A stretch of DNA of 64,000 nucleotides from Gammaproteobacteria bacterium (lineage in GTDB: Bacteria > Pseudomonadota > Gammaproteobacteria > Eutrophobiales > Eutrophobiaceae): positions 744,001-808,000 of the forward strand of contig SCUJ01000006.1 of the NCBI GenBank assembly GCA_004297165.1. The letters run 5' to 3'. The notes under the pieces were generated by a model. The model made no database searches. It was not told the DNA's origin and saw only the letters and a program-made list of their open reading frames with translations. Within the stretch, counting starts at the first letter, position 1. Each line of letters begins with the position of its first letter. Position numbers and translations under genes: made by a program. Below, one piece after another: positions 34,064 through 46,500 of the stretch.

Positions 34064-34546
34064 TTAAAGATCCTCATCCGCATCCTGAAAGATATCGAAT
34101 TCGTCCTCGCCCAGGTCATCTTCCTCAGCGCCGCCGCTTTTTCCACTGGAAAATTTCGTGAATTGTTCCAGATAACCATTACAGGCATCGCGGATCTCAG
34201 AGTATCTGACCAGGATTTCCGCAAGATCCTCTTCATTCTTCTCCTCGAACCGTTGGCTCAGATTCTCGATCCTTATGTTCAGGCTGGCGATCATCCCCTC
34301 CAATTCGTCACGATTCACCGCGGGTTGGCAGGATTCGCTGGATTTGCATGCGGCCAGAGACAACGCGATACCTTGTTGCAAGGTCTTGAACAGGCTTGTC
34401 TCAGCCGCAAGATCCGTGACGGACGCGTCCAGGACCTTGTCATCGCTGAGGTATCCAGCCGCTTCCACCGCCAGCGCGCACAAAGCAAGGGCAATGCTTA
34501 ACGCGCCCCGGCGAACAACTACTTGTATGTTCATGGATTTGCGCAT
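34064..34546 (-). CDS. Small exported protein paralogous to the C-terminal region of the giant TpsA
   Basis: A 160-residue protein with a signal peptide (VVVRRGALSIALALCALAVEA). From about residue 50 it parallels the TpsA C-terminal region: LFKTLQQGIALSLAACKSSE here versus a TpsA segment reading LFEEELSLYGVIGRGIALAL. Both then have a CX5C pair, a helical Glu-rich stretch (SLNIRIENLSQRFEE; SIEGRIVELEQRLAE in TpsA), a tyrosine-rich helix, and an acidic E-D-D-L-G-E-D motif. It starts 3 nt after the tpsA stop, so it is probably translated by coupling. ATG 34534 is an alternative start. The function is unknown. It may bind the same partner as the TpsA C-terminal region. Confidence 0.8.
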   Translation of the reverse strand: MRKSMNIQVVVRRGALSIALALCALAVEAAGYLSDDKVLDASVTDLAAETSLFKTLQQGIALSLAACKSSESCQPAVNRDELEGMIASLNIRIENLSQRFEEKNEEDLAEILVRYSEIRDACNGYLEQFTKFSSGKSGGAEEDDLGEDEFDIFQDADEDL

Positions 34547-34549
34547 ATA

Positions 34550-37500
34550 TCAATACCGAAGTTCACTTGCGGTCACAATACCATCGCCTGCGCTCGCCAA
34601 AGACGGACCATATTGCACATGGAGAATGTTGAAGACATCGCCGGCTTCCGCCCAGAATTCCGGTTTTTCATCGGGCATCGGGTGTCTGGCCTCCGTTCCA
34701 TCCTGCAGTAAGCGAATCTGACTCTCCAGGGATTCCGCTTCACGCCTTGTAGCGTCGATAATCTCGTCCAAGGCTTCCTCAGTCAGGTCAATGCCCGTAG
34801 CCTCGCCGAGGCGCGCCCGCTCTTCCGGATTGGCCTTCAAACTCTCCAGCCAGTTGATGCGTTCCCTTGTAACTTCCAGGATGCGCGTCAGTCTCTCCAC
34901 GTCCCCGGCCACGGTATCAGCGGGGGCCGGCGCTTCCTCGCCGAAGCTATCTTCGCCCAGATCCTCCTCATCTTCACCGGAGGTGTATTCCGCAAGCTGG
35001 TCACGATAGCTGAGATAATTCTCAAGTTCCTGCCGGAAACCGGCCAGCAACTCTTCCAGTGTCGCCTTGTCCGCCTCGTTCTCGGTCTCGGCAAGGCGTT
35101 GCTCCAGTTCCACAATCCTGCCTTCAATCGACGCGATTAACTGGCTCAACTCCTCATCCGTCACGTTGGGCGCGCAGCCTTCCAGTTCTTCGCACTGTGC
35201 CAGGGCCAGGGCGATACCGCGGCCGATAACCCCGTAGAGGGAAAGTTCCTCTTCGAAGAGACTGGTGTCTATAAAACCAATCTGCTGTAGACCGATCAAG
35301 TTACTCGCCAGGATGGCCTGTGTGGCTGTTACTTGTTGCGTTAAACCACTCAGTACAATCGCACCGATGCTGCTGGCGCCGGGTATTGTAATTCCTCCTG
35401 TCTCAAGAAATGCGGAAGTTTCTGCGGATAGCGGTTCACTCGTGAAGTTACTGCCTGTGCCAAAAGCGGGGTCGACATTATCGCCCACCGATGTCTGCAA
35501 ATCACCCGCATCGAAGTTCAGTACGATCTTGAACGCATCCTGTATGGAACCCGTGGTAATAAAAATACCCGATCCCGCGGTGAGCGATGTCTGGTTTTGC
35601 CTGGTTGTGATGACCCCGGTTTGTGGGGGTTGGCCCGCCGGATCTGTGCCCGTGGCGAACAGGAAGATCGTGTCATCCGACCCGGTCGTGATGGAGTCAC
35701 CTTCGCCCACATCCAGGAAGATGTTATGCGCCAGAATCGAGACATCGCCACTGGTCACAATGGTATCTACGATGTTCAGGTCAGCCGTATTGACGGTGAT
35801 CGTCGTGTTGCCGTCAATCGGCAAGGTTGGTGGGTCCATTGCGCCGCCAATAACCAAACCGCCAGTAAATCCGCTCAGGTTAGGCAGGAAGATGTTGCTG
35901 GTGCTGCTTGTGCCGACGGTTAACGCCGAGGGGGCCGAGGTCTCATTGGGTATGGTAAGGGTGCCACTACCAGAAATCGCGCCGGTAGCAAGGGTCTGTC
36001 CATTGAGATGATGCCAAGTATCGTTGCCTGTGATGCTGACATTGCCGTTTATAGCTGAAGATCCTGTGTTAAAGTCCAGAATATTGTCACCTTCACCTGC
36101 ACTCAGATTTCCCGTCATCGAGCTGTTGAAGTTAATGGTGTCGTCACCCGTACCGCCATTGATATTGCCGGTAAGCGACGCATTAAGCGTGATGGTGAAA
36201 TCTCCGTCGCCGACAGTCTCCAGATTTCCGCTATGGGCCTCGTTAATAACGATACTGTCATTTCCTCCTCCCGCGGTCAGGTTTTCGATGCCAGAGAAAT
36301 TCAGGGTATTGGTGCTGACGAAGCTGTCAGATCCTGACTGTACGGTGAAGACGCCTGCTGCGACTATTGTCTCGGTCAGGGTATCGATGCCGCCGCTTCC
36401 AGTCAGGACATCGATGTCGTCAAACTGACCAAGACTAGTTGCCGTGCCCTTGAAGCCATCAATCGTGCCTTGCGCTGTCAAGGTTATGGTCGCAGCCGGT
36501 CCGCCGACATAGCTGAGGGTATCGGAAACGACATTGGCGCCGCCATCCACCAAACCGCTGATGGTGCCTGAGGTAAAGTTGAAGGTATCCGTACTACCGC
36601 CACCGGTAATATTCTCGAAGCTGGCGAAATTGAAGGTCTTCGTCCCGTCATTGAAGTTACCGCTGTTCGGCCCGGTGATAGTCCAGAGATTCGCGGTATT
36701 CGTGGCCAACAGGGTGTCGTTCGTTCCGTTGCCGCTCAGGGTAATGACCCCGCCAGCGGTGATCGTCGCGCCGCGCAGATCGAGAGAAACCGTCTCATCC
36801 GCACCGGCATCGACATTCACTATTAGGTTGGTTGTCGCAGTGATTGTGGCCAGAATAAGATCGTCCGCATCGCTGACCGTGATATTCGCCGCCGACGCCG
36901 TCAACGAATCGCCGGTGTGGTTGGCATCAAAGTTGTTTGTACTCGAATTCAGAAGAATATTAGCGCCAGTCGCAGTCAAGGTCGTATTGCCCAGCACCAG
37001 AACCGTGCCTGTACCCGTGATATTGCCTGTGGAAGCCAGGGTAAGAGTATCCGCCTCGGAGACGCCCACCAGGTCCACGCCGCCCTGATCCAGAATATTC
37101 ACGGTTCCGGTCGAAGTGAAGCGGAGGTTGGTGAAATCAAAGAAATCGTTTAACACGATCCCTGCGCCGCCGGTATCCGCAAGGATTGCGTCGCCAAGGA
37201 CAGTCAGGTTCGCCGTGCCATCATCGCTGATATCGAGGGCCGACTTCAGGTCGAGTTTGACAACGGTGGTGGTTGGGCTGATGGTGTTGGAAAGTACCGT
37301 GGCGTCATCTTCTTCAATAATCGTAGTAGCGCCGGCGACCGTTAGACTGCCGAACTGCATATTATCGCCTATCACGCCGCCAAGAGTGGTCCCTCCGGTG
37401 CTGGCAAAGGTTGCATTGCCGGTAATCTGAAGGTCAGCGCTTGCGGTATTTGTCAGTGTGCCTCCGGTGCTGCGGAGTTTGGCGCTGCCAGCGGTTGAAG

Positions 37501-40500
37501 TTCCAGTCAGCAGCATACCATCGTCCTCGATGACGGTAACGTTACCCGAGCTGTTGAAGGTCAGGCTGCCCAGGTTGATCAGGGTTGCCGCACCCTCCCC
37601 AAGAATGATATCCGTACCGGCCGTGAGATCAGCCAGCCCGGCTACGCTGATGCCAGGCGCCGACGGGTCATTATCCACGATGGATCCGGTAATCGCATTG
37701 GCGGTGAGATTACCGTCGGTGGCGATGTCGTAAATATCGAGGTCATTAGTCTGTTGGACCAGAAGGATATCTCCGACAGGAGAGATGATGTCATCGACAG
37801 GAGTGATGGTATCGTTGTCATTGAGGCCGATGGTATAAGTGGTGTCAGTAGCACCGAGGTTGGTCACTGTCACATTGTTGCCGCCGGTACTCTCGATAAT
37901 CAGTTCGCCGATATCGTCGATCGTCAGGCCGTCGCCATTGCCACTGCTGCCGCCTATTGGATTGGTGGTGGTCGTCAACGTCAACTCGCCGGCATTACGC
38001 ATTCCTGGAGTGGTTCCCACATCGTCAATCCTGCTGGCGGTAAACGTGACTTCGCTCACGCCGCCAAGGTCTGCATCCTCCGCCAGGATCACATTGCTGC
38101 CGCCATCGATGGCGTAATTCCCCAAGGAGGCCAATGCCGCCAGACTGCTGTTATCGAATTGCGTGCCCGTCGCGCAGGCTAGATCCGAGGCGCTGCCCAG
38201 ACAGATGGTGACCGGCTCCTGCGAGAATGCCAGGGAGAATGTGCCCAACCCCACGATAAACGTGGATGTTCCGCTGAAGGAGAAATCGACGGCAGTCAAG
38301 TTGATGTCGCCGGCAACTAATGCGCCAGTGGTCAAAACGCCCGCTGGGCCCGTGGACAGGGTGCCGACGAATTCACCCGCTGTTGGATCGGTATCGGCAT
38401 TGATGACGATATTTCCCCCGACGTTGCTCACTGTACCGTTGACAGCAATGCCGTCCGGCGAATTCAGTGTTACATCAAAGCCGCCGCTGGTAGCGATGGT
38501 AGTGAACGATGGAATCGTGTCCTGCGCCAACTGAGTGAAGGTAATCGGCGCGCCAGTGGTGGTCAGGCTGGTGACACTGAAATTGGTGGCCTGGTTGCTG
38601 TTGAGGTTAATCTCGCCACTGGTCGAATCGGCGCTGATGGTGCTGGCCTCGAGATCGAGTGCAGCGGTATTGCCGATCCCTGTACCCGCGTTCAGATCGA
38701 TGCTGAAAGCGGAAATGTCAGTTGTGTTGTCGCCAGAGTCATCGTTGATAGCGCCTGCGGCGGTGATCGATACGATGTCGTCTGCGGTATCGCTGTTTAT
38801 GGCGCCTGAGTCGATATCGATATTCGACCCAGTGCCGCCGCTGTTGCTTATGGTGATATTGCCGTTGGTCGTCGTGACATCCTGGATCTCCAACGCCTGG
38901 TTACCGCTTTGCGCGTAAACAATAGTCGCGGCGCCTGCGGTGTTCATGCTTTCGATGGTTACTCCAGTAGTTGCGGCGTTGTTGATATCGATATTACCGC
39001 CTGCAGTGTCCGCATCAATGGCAGCAACGGATGTATCCATATCGATACCCGTTGCCGCCGTCGCTTCAAGGTTGGTCGCCGTGACATTCGTCGATCCCGC
39101 ATTATTGTCGGTAAGCGCGCCAGCCGTGCTGGTCAGGAGCACAGTCTGGCCACCAGCAGAAACTGCGTTCAGCGCGATGCTGTCGACATCCGTGATATCG
39201 ATATCCCCGCTGCTTGTGTTGGTCGCGGTCAAGGTACTAATCGTAGTGTCCAGATCGATTCCCGTTGTTGCGCTCACGACCAGCAAACTGGCCGTGATAT
39301 TGTTGGAACCGCCATTGTTATCCGTAAGAGCGCCGGATCCGCCACCGAGGGTCACGGTTTGACCGGATGCTGTGACGGCATTCACGGCAATACTAGTGGT
39401 ATCGTTAATATCCACTCCACCTGATACGGTGTTGTTCACCGTCAATTCCTCAATAGCCGTTTCTATGGAGTCCGTCGCGCCCACCCCCGTCACCGCGTCA
39501 ATGGTCAGCACATCCGCCGTGATGTTCAGCGTCGCCCCGTTCGCGTCCGTCACCGCCCCCGCCACCGCCGTCAGCGTCACATCACCAGATACGCCGGCCC
39601 CTGCCTCCATTACCACCACCGCAATTGTCCCCGTCGCGCTGCTGATGAGAATGTCATTCGCATCATTGTCCACGGCCTGGTCCGCCTTGGTCACCGTCAG
39701 CCCGTCCGTCTCGGCAATCTCAATGTTTCCGGAGGTGCTGTTGTCAATATCAATGCTCGCTACCGTCGTCTCCAGCGCATTCGCACTGCCTACGCCCGTC
39801 ACCGCATCCACCGACAACACATCCGCCGTGATGTTCAGCGTCGCCCCGTTCGCGTCCGTCACCGCCCCCGCCACCGCCGTCAGCGTCACATCGCCCGTTG
39901 CCCCGGCGCCCGCCTCCATTACCACCACCGCAATTGTCCCTGTCGCGCTGCTGATGAGAATGTCATTCGCATCATTGTCCACGGCCTGGTCCGCCTTGGT
40001 CACCGTCAGCCCATTCGTCTCCGCCACCTCAATGTTCCCCGAGGTCGCATTGTCCACGTCCAGCGTGCCAATGGTCGTCTCCAGCGCATCCCCCGCGCCC
40101 ACCCCCGTCACCGCGTCAATGGTCAGCACATCCGCCGTGATGTTCAGCGTGACACCGTTCGCGTCCGTCACCGCCCCCGCCACCGCCGTCAGCGTCACAT
40201 CACCAGATACGCCGGCCCCTGCCTCCATTACCACCACCGCAATTGTCCCCGTCGCGCTGCTGATAAGAATGTCATTCGCATCACTGTCAACGGCCTGATC
40301 CGCCTTGGTCACCGTCAGCCCGTCACTCTCCGCAATCTCGATATTTCCCGAGGTGGTGTTATCAATATTAATGCTAGTTACAGTTGTCTCCAGGGCATCG
40401 CCGCTCCCTACGCCTGCATCCGCATCCACGGTTAGGACATCAGCGGTGATATTGTTCAAGCCTCCGTTGTTATCGGCAAGCCCGCCGCCAGTAGCCAGGA

Positions 40501-43500
40501 TCGTGACGTTATCCGTAGTGCTGATCGCACCGATCGCGGCATCTGTAAGTAAAGAATAGAAACCTGCATCGTTTACGATGTTGATCGTGCCCGCGCCGCC
40601 CGTTGCGATGTTATAAACGGCATCGTTGTTTGAGCTGCTGCATAACAGACCGCAGCGATAGTTGAAGATGTCCACATTACTGCCATCCGTATCGGTAACC
40701 GTCAGATAGTCGGCGAGAATGGCAAACTGGGAGCCCGTGCTAAAAGGGGTTGGTGTTGAGAAACCATCGATGACCCCATTGCCGGGACCTGCATCCTGTC
40801 CTGAGGTGATGGTGAGACCACCGCCTATATCCGACAAGAAGGCATAGCTTATAGACCCGGTATCAGTAACGTTGCCGCTCGTCGTGATTGCAAGATTGCC
40901 GCCGGTTAGAGTGCCTAATGTAACAGACCTGAAATCCACCCCGTTCATATAGACGTTGCTGACGCTCGTCGATCCGACGGAAAGACTGCCACCACCCGCA
41001 TTAACAAGCGTTACAAGCGTTGCATTACTCAAGTAGAAATTCTGTATATCCACAGTACCATCGGCTACGCCAAGGCCGATTGTAGAAGCGGCATCCGCCG
41101 GGGCGACAGTTATTCCACCGCCCGCTGTTACTAATCCGCCAAGGACGATGCTGTCAGCAGTAATTGACAGCGTGCCAGTCGGGCCTACATTTATATTCTG
41201 ATAGAAGGCGCCGTCAAAATTACTGAAATAAGAATTGGCCGTGGGCGCACCGTCGCCCAGAGATGTAAAGGACAGGAAGTCTCCGCTCAGGCTCGGATCG
41301 GTCAGCGGCGAGAGGACCAGGAAATCGTCGCTGGTGTTGGTCGCTGTAAAGGCGATCGTATCCGCCCCGCCGCCGGTCACGAGGCCAGCCAGGCTGAGGA
41401 GACCATCTGTCTTGATGGCGATATCAGCCGCGCCGGCAAGGGCCGTCGTGGTAACTGACAGCACGCCGTTGCCCAACCCTGTGCCCAGCTTGACGTTGAC
41501 CGGCGTCCCCTGCCCGATGCTCGCTGCCGAGACTGTGATGTCGCCGGCATTGGCTGATACGCCGGTATCTATACCTGTCGTGAAGGAGATGTTGTCAATC
41601 TCCTCGCCGACGCTGATGGAAATGCCCCCGGTGGATATACCTGCCTGATTAGCTGTCACTAACGAACCGCCTCCGGTCAGGCTGCCGCCTGCGCTGGCGC
41701 CGGTGATTGTAATGGTATTGCCGGGGCTGGAGGCGTTCGCCGTGAGCGTTACGCCCGTGTTTACGACCACGTCGCCTTCGCCTGCCGCAGTACCATCAGT
41801 GACCACGGAGATGGTGTCTGTCGTCAGATTGGAGCCGAAGGTTATCGTACCCGTGGAATTGGTTAATGCCGTACCCGCCCAGAAGGTGTCAGACGAGAGA
41901 TTCGTATAGGTTGAACCCGACGCGAAGGTGAGGTTTGCAGCTAAGTCTGGATTGATTTCAACAGTGTCGGCGCCTGCGCCCGTAGTCAGGTTGCCGATCA
42001 CGGCCCCGGCGGTCGTTTTCATAAAGATATTACCGGTGGAGACGGCATTGACCTTTCCACTGGTCGGGGCTGCGCCGGTATTTACGACGACGACAGTCGC
42101 GGACGAAATAACGCCGGTGTTCGCTGTCAGATCGATATTGCCGCTGGTCGTCGTGGCGGAGCCGGTGGTGAATGAGATTTGATCGAAATTCAAGTTTGCG
42201 ATTGCCGCGATACTGCCGCTGCCGCCCGAGGAGGCATTCCCCGTCGTCACTGAACCAGCGCCGTTGATATTCCCGGCCGAGGTGAGCGTGATCCCACCCG
42301 TCGTCGTGGCGTCGCCAGTCGCGACCGCGCCGCTGATCGTCAAATCGCCCGAGGCGTTCGCCACGGTGATCGCGCCATTGAAGGTATCCACCGAGGTCAT
42401 GGTGACTGCATTAGTTTCATGCAAATTCACGAGACCCGCTGCCGTGACGGAGATATCCAGGCTGGCGGCTGTTGTATCCACATTGGTGGTCGAGGCCCCT
42501 ATCCCATTGGCCGCCGTCAGGGTCACAATATCACCAGTGATAACGGTTGCCGAAGCCAGCAGGGCCTCATCATCCAGGATCGATCCCGAAGTGGCTTGCA
42601 ACGTCACCGCGCCGAGAGCCTGGGCGTTCACCGTATTGATGGTGAGATCGCCTGTGGAGGCGATGATGCTGATATCGTTAGTGGTGCTACTTGTGGTCGA
42701 GGTCACGTTGGTCACGATCGTGCTGCCACCCGTGGTGAGGGTGATTGCCCCATCCGCAGTGTCGATGGCCGTCAAGGTAACGCCATTCGTCTCATCGAGG
42801 TTGATAAGACCCGCGGCAGTCACCGAGACATCCAGGCTGGCGGCTGTGGTATCCACATCCGCTGCCGAGATACCAATGCCATTGGCTGCTGTCAGGGTCA
42901 CGACGTCACCCGTAATCACCGTGGTCGAGGCCAACAGGGCTTCGTCATCCAGGATCGATCCGGTCGAGGCCGTGAGTGTCACCGCGCCGAGGGCCTGGGC
43001 ATTCACAGTGTTGATGGTGAGATCGCCGGAGGAGGCAATGATGCTGATGTCATTCGCCGCACTGCTCGTGGTCGAGGTCACATTGGTCACGATCGTGCTG
43101 CCGCCGGTAGTCAGGGTGATTGCTCCGTTGGCCGTATCCACTGCCGTCAGGGTAACTCCATCGGTCTCGGACAGATTGATAGGTCCGATGCCCGTCACCG
43201 AGAGATCCAGGCTGGCAGCCGTGGTATCCACATTCGTGGTCGAGGTACCGATGCCGGTGGCCGCTGTCAGGGTCACGGCATTGCCCGTGATCACCGTGGT
43301 CGAAGCCAGCAGGGCCTCGTCGTCCAGGATCGAACCGGCGGTCGAGGTGAGGGAGACATTGCCGGCGCCCGCGTTGACGGTATTGACCGTGATGCCTTCA
43401 TCACCGCTGAAGGTGAAGTTCAGTCCGGTGGTATCTGAAATATTGGTCAGTGTGTAACTGGTGCCGGCATCGGTCAGCGTGAAGGTCAGGCTGGTGGCGC

Positions 43501-46500
43501 TGAGTGAATAGGCGTTTAAATCGCCGGCCTGTGTGCTGGTGAGGCTTAGATCCGTCAGGTCGCCCGTGTTCACAAGATAGAGATTGGTGCCGATGTCGAG
43601 CGTCAGGGCAGTAGAGACCGCATCGATTTCATTACCGCTCGCGCCAATCGCGTTGACGGCGGTCAGGGCAATGGCGCTGGCCGAGAGCGTGGTGGGGGCG
43701 GCGTCATCCGCGATCGAACCACCCGCACTAATGCTGATCGTGCCACTGGTCGTGCCCGCGCTGATCCCTTGCAGCGTGATATCGTTCAATTCATTCAGCC
43801 GGATGCTTCCGGTGGTGGTATCCGCCGAGGCGGTGAGGGTCACCGCGGCTAGATCCACTGGTGACGCAGCCACGACCACACTGCCGGCAACCTCCGCACT
43901 CAAGTGCTGGGTGCCGATATTGGTGGCAGCGGTCAGCGTAATCTGACCAGCCGTGCTGATAGCCGTTGTGGTGTTGTTGGTCGCCTCGAAGATGCCGCCC
44001 AGATCCGACGTGAGCGTCAGGTCACCGCCGTTCAGGGTGATACCCGCATCCAGGATGTAGATATCTCCCGAGAGTCCCTGATAAGTGAGATCAAAACCAG
44101 CAGTAATAATGTTCGCAGTAACGCAGGAGTTACCGGTCAGACAGGATTCATCGATGTCAATAGTGCCGTCCAAAGTGGAAAGATGGATGTTGATGTCTTC
44201 GCCCACGGTCAGTCCTGGATCTCCACTCAGAGTCACGCTGGTTCCAGATGTATTGGTGCTAAGGTAAACACTGCCGCTGACACCAGTAGTATCCAGATTA
44301 CCCGTGCCGTTGACATCGACATCGCCGTTCACACCAGCGGCGCCGAGATTGCCGGATGCGTTGAAATAGATCGTACTGGTCGAGATTGTGATCAGATTGG
44401 CATCGGTGCCGGTCGTGCCAGCACCCGGGTCATCCGAATCAGTGGTATCCTCGTCCAGAATATCACCCGCAGTCGCGGTAAGCGTGATATCGCCACCATC
44501 AGATCCAATATTGATCGCGGTACCGCCAGCACCTTGCGAGTCACTGAGAATGATATCCCCGGTAACGGAGGTCAGAGAAAGATTCAGTGCGTTGCTCGCG
44601 GTACTAGCCCACGCTATCCCGTCCACAGTCAGATCCGCAGTGGAATCGGTGAGACCTCCGGAGCCGAAAGTAAGGTCAGAAAAATTGGAAAGGTTATAGG
44701 TGTTCGCGCCGGTTCCTGGATCCACGCTGATCGTCAGATTCTGAAGATCCGTAGTGTCTGCGCTGCGGACGGCAAAGCCCCCGCCTACATTGATGTTTAG
44801 AGTTGTAGCGCTTGAAACATCGAAGAATGGATTGCTGCCGCCGCCTGTACCTGTTATCGAGCCAGTTGCAGTCAAAGTGATATCGCTTGCGGCGATATTG
44901 CTGGTTGTGTCGCTGGCCGAGTCAGAGATGCCGCCGCTCAAGGCATTAAAGGTCACGGTCGCGCCGGAACCGGTTAAGGTGCCGGTGCTCGCAATCGAGC
45001 CGCCGCGCAGAGTCAGGTTGTCGTTAAAGGTTACGCTGCCGCCGATGGTGAGCGCGGCAGAGCTATCCGATCGGCCGATGGTGATGGAGCTGAACCCGTT
45101 CTGGAGCGCGGCGATATCCGTGGTACTCAGCGAGAAGGTCCCCGCACCGCCAGCCAGGCCCACTGTCGAACTCGCTGCGTTCGGTTGCAACAGGATCGAA
45201 CCCGTGCCATCGATGGTGTTGGCGCCGCCGCCCAGATTGACGTCATCCCCGGAGAACTGGATGTTGCCGCCCGTGCCGGCCGTGGTCCCGGATACCGCCA
45301 ACGTGCCGCCTGTGGAGTTCAACGTTATGGCGCCGTCAGCCGTCGTGGCATTCGTCACCGCCAGACCGCCGGCGCTGTCATCGATATTGATCGCGCCTGC
45401 GCCGCTGACGCTCACGGAGGTCAGCGTGGTAATCGTCGTATCCAGGTCAATTCCCGTGACGGACGTGGCCGTCAGGCTGGTGGCCGAGATATTGCTGGTT
45501 GCCGCATTGCCATCGGTGATGTTGGCAGTACGTGCCGTTAAGGTCACCGCATTGCCCGTGTTCGTCAGCGTCGCGTTACTCGCGATGTCACCGTTGACCA
45601 GGGTGATGTTGTCGTTGAATGTAACTGCATTGGATAATGTGAGAGTGCCCGTGCCGCTCACGGAATCACCGATGGTGATTAATGTGAAGCCATTCTGGAT
45701 TGCAGCGATATCTGCCGTGGTGATATCCAGTTCGCCCACCGTAGTATTGTCCGCCGCGCCGATCTCTATATCTTGGGCCGCGGTCTCCGGCTTGAGCGTC
45801 AGGCTGCCGGTGCCGATCAGGCTATTGGCTGCACCCAGGCTGATCTCATCCGCCACCAGGACGATATTGCCAGCAGTTCCGGCCGTCGCCGTTGTGACCA
45901 CAAGAGTCTGCTCTGTGCCTGTTGCCGCCAGTGTGATAGCGCCATTCGCCGTCGTCGCACTGGACACCGCCAGCCCGCCCGTCGTATCACTCAGATTAAT
46001 CGCACCCGTGCCACTGACCGTAGCCGAGGTTAGCGTTGTTAAATCAATCTCCAGTTGCGCCGCCGCACCAATCCCCGTCGCCGAACTCAAGGTCGCCGTC
46101 GCGGCCGTTATATCCGCCGCCGCATCCGCAGTCCCATCTTCATTGATTGCACCGCCCGCCGCCGCCGTCAAACTGATGTCATCGTCTGCGGCAGTGACAT
46201 TACCCACCACAATATTCCCCGAGGTCGTGGTGGTCGCCGTGATATTCCGTGCGGTTCCAACCGCCGTTACCGATGTTAGGGTCAGGTTCCCGCCGATGGC
46301 ATTCAACGTGATCGCCCCATCCGCTGTCGTCGCACTCGTCACCGTCAGTCCACCCGCCGTATCGCTGATATCAATGGCACCGATACCGCTAACACTCGCC
46401 GCAGTCAAGGTCGTGAAATCCACCTCCAGCGTATCACCCACACCGATACCGGTGGCAGAAGCCAAGGTCGCCGTCGCTGCCGTCACGTCCGCGCCCCCGT

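Noticed and set aside
39420-40444. Regular repeats as a possible CRISPR array
   Set aside because: The period is 309 nt, units are coding and nearly identical throughout, and there are no short repeats with unique spacers or cas genes.
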